From assembly GCA_947683425.1 (NCBI GenBank), contig CANTUQ010000055.1:10081501-10145500 (forward strand): 64,000 bases of DNA, read 5' to 3'. Shown here in pieces: positions 11,401 to 22,200 of the stretch; within the stretch, counting starts at the first letter, position 1, and each line of letters begins with the position of its first letter. This stretch comes from Excoecaria cochinchinensis. Lineage: Eukaryota; Streptophyta; Magnoliopsida; Malpighiales; Euphorbiaceae. The translations under genes were made by a program, and so were the position numbers. The notes beneath the pieces were generated by a model. That model was not told the origin of the DNA. It saw only the letters and a program-made list of their open reading frames with translations, and searched no databases.

Positions 11401-11665
11401 TTAATATTTTTAGCGACGAAATAGCGATGAAATATCTGTCGCTAATATTTTTTAATATTTTTCATGACTAATTTCGAAGGTTAATTAGCGACGGAATTTA
11501 TGTAAATAGCGACGGTTTTTTCTATCGCTATTTTTAGCGACTAAAATATTATTTAGTCGCAATATGCTTGCCACGGCCGAAATTGCGATGGCTAGTCATC
11601 TCATCGCTAAAATTAATTAGCGACGAAATTTAAGGTATTAGCGACGGAAATGTCCGTCGCTAATT
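11290..11665. repeat. Right subterminal motif region of the CACTA element
   Basis: Repeated TTAGCGACGG, GTCGCTAAT and TAGCGACGAAAT words in both orientations, mirroring 9755-10070. It encloses an AAT microsatellite at about 11335-11397. Confidence 0.85.
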
Positions 11666-11719
11666 CCCTATTTTTTTGTAGTGTATGGTATTGTTATTAC
11701 TAGTAGTATTATGTTATTA

Positions 11720-11721
<2 letters not shown>

Positions 11722-11782
<61 letters not shown>

Positions 11783-11791
11783 TTCTTCTTC

Positions 11792-11853
<62 letters not shown>
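11722..11853. repeat. ATT trinucleotide microsatellite, right part
   Basis: Continuation of the LTR microsatellite after the CACTA element, with a CTTCTTCTT interruption near 11781. Runs of Tyr, Leu or Ile readable through it are not proteins. Confidence 0.95.
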
Positions 11854-13142
11854 TTATTGTTGTTACTATGCCATGATTATTTGTTGTTACCATTGCTATA
11901 ATTTTATTGTTGTCATTATCTTGTCTTTATTTGATTAATTTCTAGAATTATTACTAATATTTTTTATGTTAATTTTTGTCTTAGATTTAACTTGAGTCGG
12001 GTTATTTGAGCACCCCCGTGACTCCCCGGATGGGTCGCGACGCATGGAGGATCACACCAGTTTTGGTGAGATCTTTCTCAACTCTCTCTTTATGTTGTGT
12101 TATTTGTAACTAATTGTTTTATTTGTGCACGCGTGCGATAAAAAATTACAAAAATATTTCTATAATTAAATTGGAATTTTTACTAATAAAATTGGGAACA
12201 ATGTCCCTTGTTTTAGCCAAATAATAAAAAAACATCACATTTAAAACAAAGTGTCAATTTTCTCAAAAAATGGGATCACTCCTCCCCATTTTCATCAAAT
12301 GACCAAAACGACTCTTCGAACCCTCTTCAAATAAACGCTAAGGAACCAATATTCCTGAACCTTCAATAAGCACAAAGGAACCAATGTTCCTAAAATAAAT
12401 GCCCCAATTTATGTATGTCCTTTTATTTTGATCTTGTGTGAGTGTTTAAAATTCAAGTTCATTTCTTTTTGGGCCCTTGTAATTAATTTTGGGGCAACTT
12501 TATTTATTTTGGGGGGATTGTACTCCGTCCCCAGTCACATCCTTTTTTATTGGGGTTGTATTTCGCCCCCATTTCTCTTGTAATTGTGTGCTTGTGTGTT
12601 TATCGCTTTCATTTATCACTTTTTTATCGCCTTTTATTGCTTTCATTTATTTCCTTTACGAGCTTTAATTGCGCTATTTAATTTAAATGCATTGATCGCG
12701 TGAGATGAGATATATAATTTTACGAAGTTAAAAGCCCATTTATAACTAACAAGAGCATAAATAAGAGGGAAGTTCCGAATACCGAATCTCTGGTCTAGAC
12801 CGTTAGAGGTGAGAGACTTTTCCCAATTTCTTGTAAATTGGGTGGCGACTCCAAATATCTCAAAGGTGCCTTTAGGCGTCATTAGGGTAGGTGGCTCTCC
12901 CCAATGTTCTATTGGGAGGAATACACCAATGATGCCTCATGGCGCCCATGATAAAAAGACGCAAACCAATACCTCGAATCCCAAAGGCGGATTCAAAGCA
13001 AGGGCCCTTGCTGGGTTCCGGCGCGCGTCACACACCAGTTTAGTCAGTTCTGGTCCTATGTGATTATTTGAGTATAGAGTCTTTACATGAGAGTCTGTCT
13101 AGAGTCGTGGCCTAATGCAGATGTTATTTGTGTAGTGTCTAG

Positions 13143-14213
13143 ATGAAGTCGGATCCAAGTGAGTATATGGGCGACACGATGGAAAGTGTGAATCCGGTTG
13201 GAAGTAATCTGGTCAGACAGGATAGGCCTACACGTGAGCGAGCACCAGTAGGAGGTCAGGGTTTTGGTTTTGATCCGGCGTTAGTACAAGGTTTACTTCA
13301 AGTGGTAGGCAGATTGACTGCTCCCAAGGCTCCTTCTGAGCTTTTGAGGAAAAGGGGAGCGGAAGAGTTTTATGGAACTTCATTGGACCCATTGGATATG
13401 GCAAAATTCTGGTTAAAGAGGATTGATCGAAGTCTACAAGAGATAGCTTGCCCTCCGCATCAACGAGTTACTTGTGCTGTATCGCTTTTGCAAGGATCAG
13501 CATATGATTGGTGGAACCTTGTGCTTCTCAATCCTCAGAGACCAGCTAAATTGACATGGGAATTTTTCATGAAAGAATTTCAGCAAAAGTATGTTACTAA
13601 GGCCTATAGGGAGGTAAAGTGGAAGGAATTTATAACTTTGAAGCGAAGGAACTTATCGATTAGCGACTATGAAAAAGAGTTCGGTCGTTTGAGCAAGTAT
13701 GTGCCTACTGCATTGATGACTGAGAATTTCAAGTGTCAGCACTTTCAAGATGGGTTAAGAGAAGTGATTAGAGGTCCATTATTGGCCATGGCAGTTATGC
13801 ATCCGGTTGGAGAACTATCAATTAGTGGTTGTAGTGATTAAGCTTGAAGAATCTAAGATAATAAAGCAGAGGATAGAACAGAAGAGGAGAGCTCCGGATA
13901 GTGGGATTGTCAGTAACAAGAAGTCCAAAGGTGCTCCGATCGGACAAGGGACAAAAGGGACTACTCAAGTGCCTTCTGAGTTGGCAAGTGTAACACCGCC
14001 CGCGAGTAGAGGAAATAGAGCACCGGAGTGTGAGCATTGCCAAAGGTACCATTGGGCTACATGTCGCAAGATCACAAGTGCATGCTTCAAGTGCGGAAGT
14101 ATGGAGCATCGGTTTGCTAATTGCCCCGATCAGCAAGAGAATAAGAACCATAAAGAAAGTAAAGTCGGTGGAGGTAGATCAAATGCGACTAGAAGCAATC
14201 GGGATAGAAGTAG
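13143..14213 (+). pseudogene. gag: gag of Tekay element B, frameshifted and cut by element C
   Basis: The capsid/nucleocapsid polyprotein packages element RNA in cytoplasmic particles. The ATG at 13143 sits in the context TCTAGATG, shared with H at 61534. Residues about 60-220 form the plant retrotransposon gag domain (APKAPSE, FWLKRIDRSLQEI, GSAYDWWNL, KYVTKAYREVKW). One extra base near 13812, relative to H, shifts the frame. The downstream part (13807 onward) carries a complete CCHC zinc knuckle CFKCGSMEHRFANC after a CEHC-type half knuckle. The reading ends at 14213 where the Athila LTR begins, so protease and pol of B are not present to the right of the break. Confidence 0.9.
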
Positions 14214-15570
14214 TGTTGAGCATTTTCTATATATGCTAATACCGCAAGTATACGTTGTACCGCAATAGTACTTTAGATATCGATCCCACGAGGAACGCAT
14301 TCTACTCACTGTTACTACCCAATTTTAATCTTGTTTACATGGTCTAATAGTGTGAAAGTTAATTTTAAACTAATCTAACATGTAAACTAAATAAACTTAG
14401 TTAATGATAGTCAAAGAAGATAGAAAGATTAATGATGGTAAATATAAAAATGAAACTTGAATTAATTGTTCTTAATGATTATAGTATTCTTATCATGCAA
14501 GCCAAGTTGAATAAATTTCCTACTTATTCTCTCGACATAAATAAGATTGCCTAAAACATGCATAAATAATTCTATTTCACAACTTTCGTTAATGAACTAG
14601 AAAATTAAACATGCAAATCTTAGGTTAAGTTACAACCTATACCAACCATTTCAATATTATGATTTCTCAAATGATATCTTAATGATGAATTTCCAATTAG
14701 ATGTAAGAATGAATTCATTTCTCAATCAAACTCAAACTTATAATGATCATAAATAATATACCAATGTGAAATTCTGCAAGCAAGAACACATAAATTTATA
14801 TGAATAATAAAATATTTGATATTAGATATTCAAGTTCAGAATTTGCATCACAAAAGTTACAAAGAAGAATTAAAAGATAAGAAATGAAGAAGGAGATTTC
14901 TCAACCCTTTTCAAATCACCAAAAGTAGTCTTCTTCTTTGTATACTATCTTCTCTTCAATACATGAACTCTACTTAAGAAAATTTAAACTAAAAGAATGA
15001 AAGAACTAACTTAACTTACTGAAATTTTTCTAAAAATAATATGTTGTCTCCTAAAATTACAGTTAATAATAATATTTATACCTTTCTAATTGTGCCTCTT
15101 CAAATGTCTCTTGAGAATGGTTGCAATTATTGGTGGAAAGGCATAACTCTTCAATAGTGAAATTTGAACTTTTGTCTCTAACGGATCTCTCTGTCGTGAT
15201 CGCGACAGAGCGCGCCTCTTTCATCGCTCCACCTTTCTCGCATTCGCTTGCTCCGCGCCCCCTTGCGACCTCGCAATGCCACCCTTGGTCGCGATAATGC
15301 TTCTTCCTTATTTTTCTCTCTTCTTCTTTGGGTTCCCTTAGCGCGTTCTGTCGCGATCGCGCCACTGTAGCGCTCGCGACAGAAACTCTTCTTCCTTGGC
15401 TCATTTTGGCTATTTTTCTCCACTTTCTCCGTCTTTTCTCCATTTTCCACCTACACACAAAACTCAAACAAAAACATAAAACACACCTAATACTAACAAA
15501 TAATAACACTTAAAACATTACTTCTAACCATAAAATATGGATTAATAATGAGCTATTTAAGCTCATATCA
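14214..15570 (-). mobile_element. 3' LTR of Athila element C
   Basis: A 1357 bp LTR on the minus strand, starting TGATATGAGCTTAAATAGC at 15570 and ending TGCTCAACA at 14214. Its partner is 24788-25426 plus 39914-40616. The boundary at 15570 is set by the purine-rich tract next to it. It inserted in the gag of B after TAG at 14211-14213. It contains a TCGCGA-class palindrome array at 15190-15395. Confidence 0.88.
15190..15395. repeat. TCGCGA-class palindrome array in the Athila 3' LTR
   Basis: Includes CTCTGTCGTGATCGCGACAG near 15189, and CTGTCGCGATCGCG followed by CGCTCGCGACAG at 15348-15382. The homologous place in the partner LTR (40412-40433) lacks 17 bases of this second block. Confidence 0.85.
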
Positions 15571-17254
15571 AACCCCCACACTTAAACATTTGCTTGTCCC
15601 CAAGCAAAACACTTAAACAACATAAACACACAACACTCAATAAACACAATATTTTGGAGCTTACTTTATATTTGACAAGCATTTGGAAATACCATGCATA
15701 GACTTACCCTTCTAACACACCAACCTAAATATGCAACTATTTAAACATTACCAATATTCATTAAACTTTAACCTCTATGCACAATTGGAAAACCATGAAA
15801 TTTCAAAACACAATGATGTTTGATCTCAAGAAATCAAGTATCTTAACACATGTATAGATTATGTAACTCAAAACATTGCCTAAGATAATTTTCTCTCAAC
15901 ACTTATTTTTTTAAGCACTCAATCACTCAAGTGTTTATAGGTTAGTGTTTCTCTCATTCCTTGATTATGCCATTACATACCATAAGCTTGTAATTAGTAA
16001 AAATATCCACTACTAGTATAAGGTAGTAAAGAGGATCAAAGTGTCTTAAAAGGGTTGTCATGTGGCTTAGGTTAAGGTAGGAAACTTTTGGATTTAGGTA
16101 GCTAACAAGCATGATACTTTTATGCTAATTCCCTTCTTGACTAAACAAATTTTCTGCTAGCTCTTAATTTCTTATTTTTTTTATTTTTTTATTATTATTT
16201 TTTAAAGGATAGCAAGAGAAATTAGCATGAGTGCGTTTTACGCTCCATCCCACACTTAAACCATTTTGGATGTACATCTTTCTATTCCAACTTATTTTTT
16301 CTTTTTCTTTTTTTTTTCTTTTTTTTTATATGAACAATAAATAGAGACTAGCATATCTAACACCAAGTTGCAAAACAAGGGAAACTTCATGCTTTTCAAA
16401 AATAACATCTCCAATGCTATATCAATCCTAAAACCCTCCACAATATAGGTAAGCAACAAAAATAGGGCCTTGTCTAGGCATAAAAGATATGGCTATTTAT
16501 GTGCTTAATCAAGAAAAATAGGATATAGGCTCAAACTTGGCTTCCTAAAGTTAAAAGGTAAGAAAATTTAAAGCAAGCCAAAAATGGTTCATTCTAAATG
16601 CCCTTATCATATCCCCGTGTACATCCCATACTAAAATGTAGTCTCAAAAATTACCAAAAGCAAGTTTGAGAGGATATGGCATAATAAGGCTCTCATACAA
16701 GAAAAATGTTATTGTACAAGGCTTCAAAAGCTCACATAGGCTATAAGTTAAACTATCATAGGCAATGAGTTAATAAAACAATCTTTATTTACCTGTGAAA
16801 AGATACCTAACTTAAAAAGAACCTACACCAAAGTATTTTGCTAAGTCATACCCTTCACTATGTATAATAGAATGCCAAAGTAAAACAAATAATGATAACA
16901 TTCAAAAAGTTTGACTATCTAGGCTAAGTTCAAAAAGAGAAAAACTATACATGCTCTAATTCCCAAATAATTATCAAATACAAAGCTCCAAAACACAATG
17001 TGTCTAAATACATATCTAAATCTAGCAATTCATGCAAAACACAAGCTACACTACTCATATATAACAAATATATCCATACATACATATATTTGAAACAAAA
17101 ACATCACAAAGCTCTCCCCACACTTGAAGGACACAATGTCCCCATTGTGTGAAAAGAAACACACTTAAAAAGCAAAAGAACACACAAACATATAAAAGAA
17201 CAAAAAAATAAAAAAGAAAACAAAGAAAATAAAGAAAAGTGGAGGAGAACAAAC
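15571..17254 (-). other. Polypurine tract and long 3' noncoding region of element C
   Basis: The minus strand reads AAGTGTGGGGGTT directly before the LTR start, a typical Athila purine tract (15571-15585). The remaining 1.6 kb has no reading frame of note. A near-identical copy lies at 40617-42352, so its lack of coding content is not due to damage in one copy. A second purine-rich block, GTGTGGGGAGAG, lies near 17115. Confidence 0.75.
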
Positions 17255-18523
17255 TCAAAAACTCCCACTAGGGGAGCTAGGTGGAGATGAAGATAGGTCC
17301 ACGTACTGCTTTCGAAAGAAACTCAGGAGTTTGCGACTCAAACTCTTTTGATTCTTTAGCACTGCCCTCACATCATTCTCCATTACATCCATTCGTGCTG
17401 CCAAACTTTGATTGGTGGCCTCAATGCCATCCAGTCGTTGCAAAACTGGTTCCAAATCGACAGAAGAACCACCAGTAGTCCCTCTCTCAGCAGCAGCAAC
17501 TCCCGCAGCATCAACTCCAGCAGCCGCCTCTTCCTCATCTGAGGAGTCATGAGCAACAGCTGCTGAAGCTGATTCATGTGCCCTTTCATGTGGCACACTA
17601 GGACCAGCCATACTAGATGTACCTGCAAAACGGTCAACAAACTTCGGGGGCCAAGCTCCCTTGGTTAAAATATTAGAGCGCCGCAAGTAAACAACATCAA
17701 GCAATGGAATTGATTCACTGTCAGCCAAGACAAAATTGTTTAAATCACCCATACATCCCAAAATAATACCAGTAACAATATGGCACATCTACACAGATTT
17801 ACTTCTTGCAATAGAAGCATGGTACAAACCATCTAAAATAAAATCGATTGAATCAGGGGTTTTATGGGATTGCAAAAGGTCTAAGACAAATAAATCCTTG
17901 GTTTGAACTTTTGTACTTTCAACCCTCCTAAACATAGCATGGCAAAGAAACTTATGAAAAAACATCAATGCATCATCTTTGATTTGCCTATTAGTTGAAT
18001 TCTTGTTATTAAAGTGCTCTAAGCCAGACAATCTAGTCCAAACAGGGGAGGGTTGAAAAAGATGGGAATCAAATCGTTTTCCATTTAAAGGGAAACCAAA
18101 CCACGTATTCAAATCATCATATCTAAAGGTATACTCTGTTCCTTGATGTCTAAATTTCATTGAAATCTTACGTTTATCCACATAAGTCAAGGTAACAAAA
18201 AACTCTAAAGCCCAGTCTTTTCTCACAGGTAAAGATAAGGTTATAAATTTTCCCCATTTCATATATTTAAGAAAACGACTTATTTGATCAGTTAATCCCA
18301 TTGTATTAAAAATAGCGGAGTCCAAAACCCACATACCAACATATTTTTTCTTGGCAAAATATTGAAATTTCTCCCCTTCCTCATCAGAAAAAATTGGAAA
18401 AGGACAATCATACCTATTTTGAAAAACGAGTTAAGCAGGAGTAGAATCGTCTCCCTGATTGCTTGACTCACCCATGGGCCTCTTACCCTTGCTCTTGTCT
18501 CCCACGTGCTTAGTTCTCACCAT
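17255..18523 (-). pseudogene. Athila-specific extra ORF after pol (env-position), with two nonsense codons
   Basis: One frame of 423 codons starts at ATG 18523 (MVRTKHVGDKSKGKRPMGES, a basic start) and ends at 17255. It is interrupted by in-frame stops at 18433-18431 and 17791-17789. The middle (about residues 60-250) has the FRHQGTEYTFRYDDLNTWFG block typical of plant proteins encoded in the third ORF of Athila elements. The C-terminal part is acidic and Ala-rich, then has heptad-like spacing from LEPVLQRLDGIE to LSFFRKQ, suggesting a coiled coil. No clear membrane segment is seen. Position after pol is where Athila carries its so-called envelope-like gene; an envelope role is not supported by anything visible here. 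Confidence 0.7.
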
Positions 18524-19261
18524 TGTAAAATCGCTTACAACTAGATAAATCAAAATGAAAAGAAATAGAAGAAAACAGAAGTAAAAGAAAAAGTAAGATA
18601 AAGCATGAGGAATTTAGAGAGAATTTTGAGTAAGGATTGAGGGAAAAGAGAGAAAGTAATTGGAAAGAAACCGAAAAGGCAAAAGAAATTGAAAGAAGAA
18701 GAAGTTATTAGGGTAGAAAAGAGGGATGTTGAGGAATTAAATGAGTTCCCAACGGTTAGATTGACCAACAAATTCAAATCCCGTGTTCTGTCGCGACGTT
18801 GCGACATCATCGCGATCGCGATAGAAGCACATTGAAAAATTAGCGCATCGCGATATACGTCGTGGCATCGGGAAAAATAAATCCCTCTCTCCATCGTGAC
18901 CTCGCGACATAGTCGTGCTCGCGACAGAAAGCAAAAATGAAAAATCAAAAAGAAACTGTCGCGAGGACACCCTTCGTCACGCCGTCGCAATGAAATCTAT
19001 AAAACACCTTCCCCTTTCTGTCGCACTCGCGACAGAAAGGAATTTGAAAAATCAAATTTTCTTCCCTTTCAAAAACAGCGCGACAGAAAGGAATTTGAAA
19101 AATAAAATTTTCTTCCCTTTCAAAAACATTACAATTAGACATATAAAATGAACTTACAAATTAGGATTATCTGTGGAACAAAAAGAATAACATTACTACA
19201 TACAAATATCACACATATAATATAACAATTAATTAAAAAGAAAAATAATACCAAGTAACCT
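18524..19261 (-). other. Spacer between pol and the extra ORF of element C, with palindromes
   Basis: No frame of interest. At 18786-19085 it carries several TCGCGA-class palindromes such as TCATCGCGATCGCGATAG. It also has a direct repeat of about 50 bp (about 19029-19078 and 19080-19130) built on CGACAGAAAGGAATTTG. The same palindromes occur in the LTR of this element and in its gag-pol frame. Confidence 0.75.
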
Positions 19262-22200
19262 TCAAACAATTTTCAAAGAAAGAAATGAAACCTTCCTTCC
19301 ATCGAATGTTTCCTCCAAAAACACCTTATATCTTTGACTATTGGCTTTAAATAACTCCCCTTTTTCATTTTTTAGCTCTAAAAACCCTTGATCAAAGACT
19401 TGGGTGACTTCAAAGGGTCCACTCCATCTAGATCTCAATTTTCCAGGAAAGAGTTTCAATCTAAAATTATACAATAGAACTTTGTCCCCAACATTGAAAT
19501 GTTTAATGCGTATATGTGCATCATGCCATTTTTTTGACCTTTCTTTATAGATTTTAGCATTTTCATATGCAAGAAGTCTTAACTCATCTAGCTCATTTAA
19601 TTGTAAACATCTCTTGACACTTGCATCTTTAAGTTCATAATTCAAAGTCCTAATGGCCCAATATGCTTTGTGCTCTAACTCCACAGGTAAAAGACATGCT
19701 TTTCCATAAACCATCCTATATGGTGTCATACCAATTGGTGCTTTAAATGCTGTGCGATATGCCCATAAAGCATCATCTAACTTATGTGCCCAATCCTTCC
19801 TAAAATTAGAGATTGTTTTCTCTAGAATCCATTTAAGCTCCCTATTGGACACTTCTACTTGACCAGTTGTTTGTGGGTGATATGGTGTAGCTACCCTATG
19901 ATGGACACCATATTTATACAATAAAGAATCAAAAGAACGGTTAATGAAATGCTTACCTCCATCACTTATGATGGCTCTAGGCACTCCAAATCTTGAGAAA
20001 AGCTTCTTCAAAAATTTGATCACCACCTTTGAATCATTGGTTGGTGTGGCTTTTGTGTCAACCCATTTGGATACATAATCAACTCCAACCAATATGTAGT
20101 TTTGACCAAAAGAAGTAGGGAAAGGACCCATGAAGTCAATCCCCCACACATCAAATACTTCAACTTCCAATATGTTATTCAAAGGCATCTCATCTCTTTT
20201 CCCAATATTACCAGCCCTTTGATATTTATCACATTTGGCTACATATATCCTTGCATCATGAAATAAAGTTGGCCAAAAGAATCCACATTCAAGCACTCTA
20301 GAAGCAGTTTTATTAGCACCATTATGTCCCGAATACAATGCAGCATGACAATGCATCAAGATGTTTTGATAATCCTCCTCACTTACACAACGATGAATTA
20401 TACCATCCCCACCTATCTTAAATAAGTAAGGTTCCTCCCAAAGATAATTTTTAACTTCACTAAAGAATTTCTTCTTTTGTTGCCATGTCAAATTATCAGG
20501 TACAATTCCAGCAGCAAGATAGTTAACAAAGTCAGCATACCAAGGTACACGCATATTCTCAATTGACATTAATGCTTCATCCGAAAACCATTCATTAATT
20601 TAAATGCTATCACCTAAAGTTTGGTCATTGATTTCTAACCTTGATAAATGGTCAGCAACTAAATTTTCACTTCCCTTTTTATCTTTAATGACAAGGTCAA
20701 ACTCTTGCAATAACAAAACCAAACGAATCAACCTAGGTTTAGCATCTTTCTTTGCAAATAAATACCTCAATGCAGCATGATCAGTATAGATTATGACTTC
20801 AGACCCTAACAAGTAAGATCTAAACTTGTCACATGCATAAACTACAGCTAACATTTCTTTTTCAGTAGTTGTGTAATTAATTTGAGTAGATGACAAAGTA
20901 TGACTAGCATAGTAAATTACATGCAAATTCTTACCATGTCTTTGACATAAAACGCAACCCACAGCAAGATCACTTGCATCACACATAATCTCAAATGGTA
21001 ATTCCCAATTAGGAGAAGCAATAATAGGTGCACTAGTAAGGGCCTTCTTCAAAGTATCAAAAGCATGCATACATTCTTTAGAAAATTCAAAAGGAACATC
21101 TTTAACTAACAAGTTAGTTAGAGGTTTAGCAATTAAAGAAAAATCCTTTATAAATCTTCTATAAAAACCAGCATGTCCAAGAAAAGATCTTACCCCCTTA
21201 AGTGTAGTGGGTGGAGGTAACTACTCAATTAATTCTATTTTTGCTCTATCTACCTCAATCCCCCTACTTGAAATTTTGTGCCCTAAGACTATCCTTTCAT
21301 CAACCATGAAATGGCATTTCTCCCAATTAAGAACCAAATTATTTTCTTCACATCTAGCCAAAACTTTGTCTAAATTTTGTAAACAAAGCTCAAATGAATC
21401 CCTATGTACAGAAAAGTCATCCATAAATACTTCCATTATATCCTCTATCATGTCCCCAAAAATTGAAGTCATACATCTTTGAAAAGTGGCTGGGGCATTA
21501 CAAAGCCCAAAAGGCATTCGCCTATAAGCAAAGGTCCCATAAGGACAAGTAAATGTGGTCTTCCCTTGGTCACTAGGGTAGATAAAGATTTGGAAATACC
21601 TTGAATATCCATCAAGAAAACAGTAATGAGAATGGCCAGCAATTCTTTCTAACATTTGGTCAATAAATGGTAAAGGAAAATGATCCTTTCTAGTGGCCAA
21701 ATTTAGCTTCCTATAATCTATACACACCCTCCAACCGGTGGTGGTTCTAGCTGGAATTAAATCACCATTCTCATTCTTCACTACCGTCATACCCCCCTTC
21801 TTTGGAACACAATGTATTGGACTCACCCAATCACTATCCGAAATTGGATAAATAATCCCATCATCTAGCAACTTAATAACTTCTTTTTTCACTACCTCTT
21901 TCATGTTAGGGTTAAGCCTTCTTTGTCTATCAGCCTTGGGTTGACATACATCTTCCATATTTATCCTATACATGACAACATTAGGACTAATACCTTTCAA
22001 ATCAGATATTTGCCATCCAATGCTTTTTATCCTTTTCCTTACAACTTCTAATAATGCATACTCTTGTTCATTATTGAGTTTGTTGGAAATAATAATAGGC
22101 AAAGTATGATTAGGACCAAGAAAAGCGTACCTCAAATGATTTGGTAGTTCCTTAAGATCAACATTTGGAGTACTTACAATTGAAGGTGGCAAGGGTGCTT

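Larger units (their letters stand above)
9733..11683. mobile_element. Non-autonomous CACTA (En/Spm-type) DNA transposon
   Basis: A 1951 bp element with ends CACTACAAAAAAA and, at the other end, its complement TTTTTTTGTAGTG. It is flanked by the 3 bp duplication TAT (9730-9732 and 11684-11686). Both ends carry many AGCGACGG-type subterminal motifs in both orientations, the usual layout for transposase binding in CACTA elements. I see no transposase, so it must rely on an autonomous relative. The interior is mixed: a GC-rich, protein-like stretch near 10188-10409, a broken PPR fragment near 10757-10849, and a second AAT microsatellite at 11335-11397. I infer captured host sequence. Confidence 0.93.
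8323..13032 (+). mobile_element. Solo LTR of a Tat-type element, with CACTA insertion
   Basis: Begins TGTAGACACCGGGTCCCG and ends CGGCGCGCGTCACA. It is flanked by the 5 bp duplication CACCA (8318-8322 and 13033-13037), so both ends are original. Without the CACTA element it is about 2.75 kb, like the D LTRs (about 2.8 kb). It has no internal region: a single LTR left by LTR-LTR recombination. It separates the PBS of B from B's leader and gag. It contains a GC-rich island, ATT microsatellites and, near its end, TGGCGACTCC like its own primer site. Confidence 0.93.

Noticed and set aside
15063..15509. 148-residue basic frame on the minus strand, also near 40126-40555
   Set aside because: Lies wholly within the Athila LTR across its palindrome array and is not preserved in frame between the two LTRs.
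14214..17620. An Athila LTR of at least 3.4 kb that would include the end of the extra ORF, suggested by the long match to 39914-42655
   Set aside because: A polypurine tract and a TGATATGAG...CTCAACA terminus place the LTR end at 15570; the longer match is explained by a second Athila in tandem.
17255..18523. Envelope gene that would make Athila C a retrovirus-like element
   Set aside because: No signal peptide, transmembrane segment or cleavage site is visible; only its position after pol suggests it.
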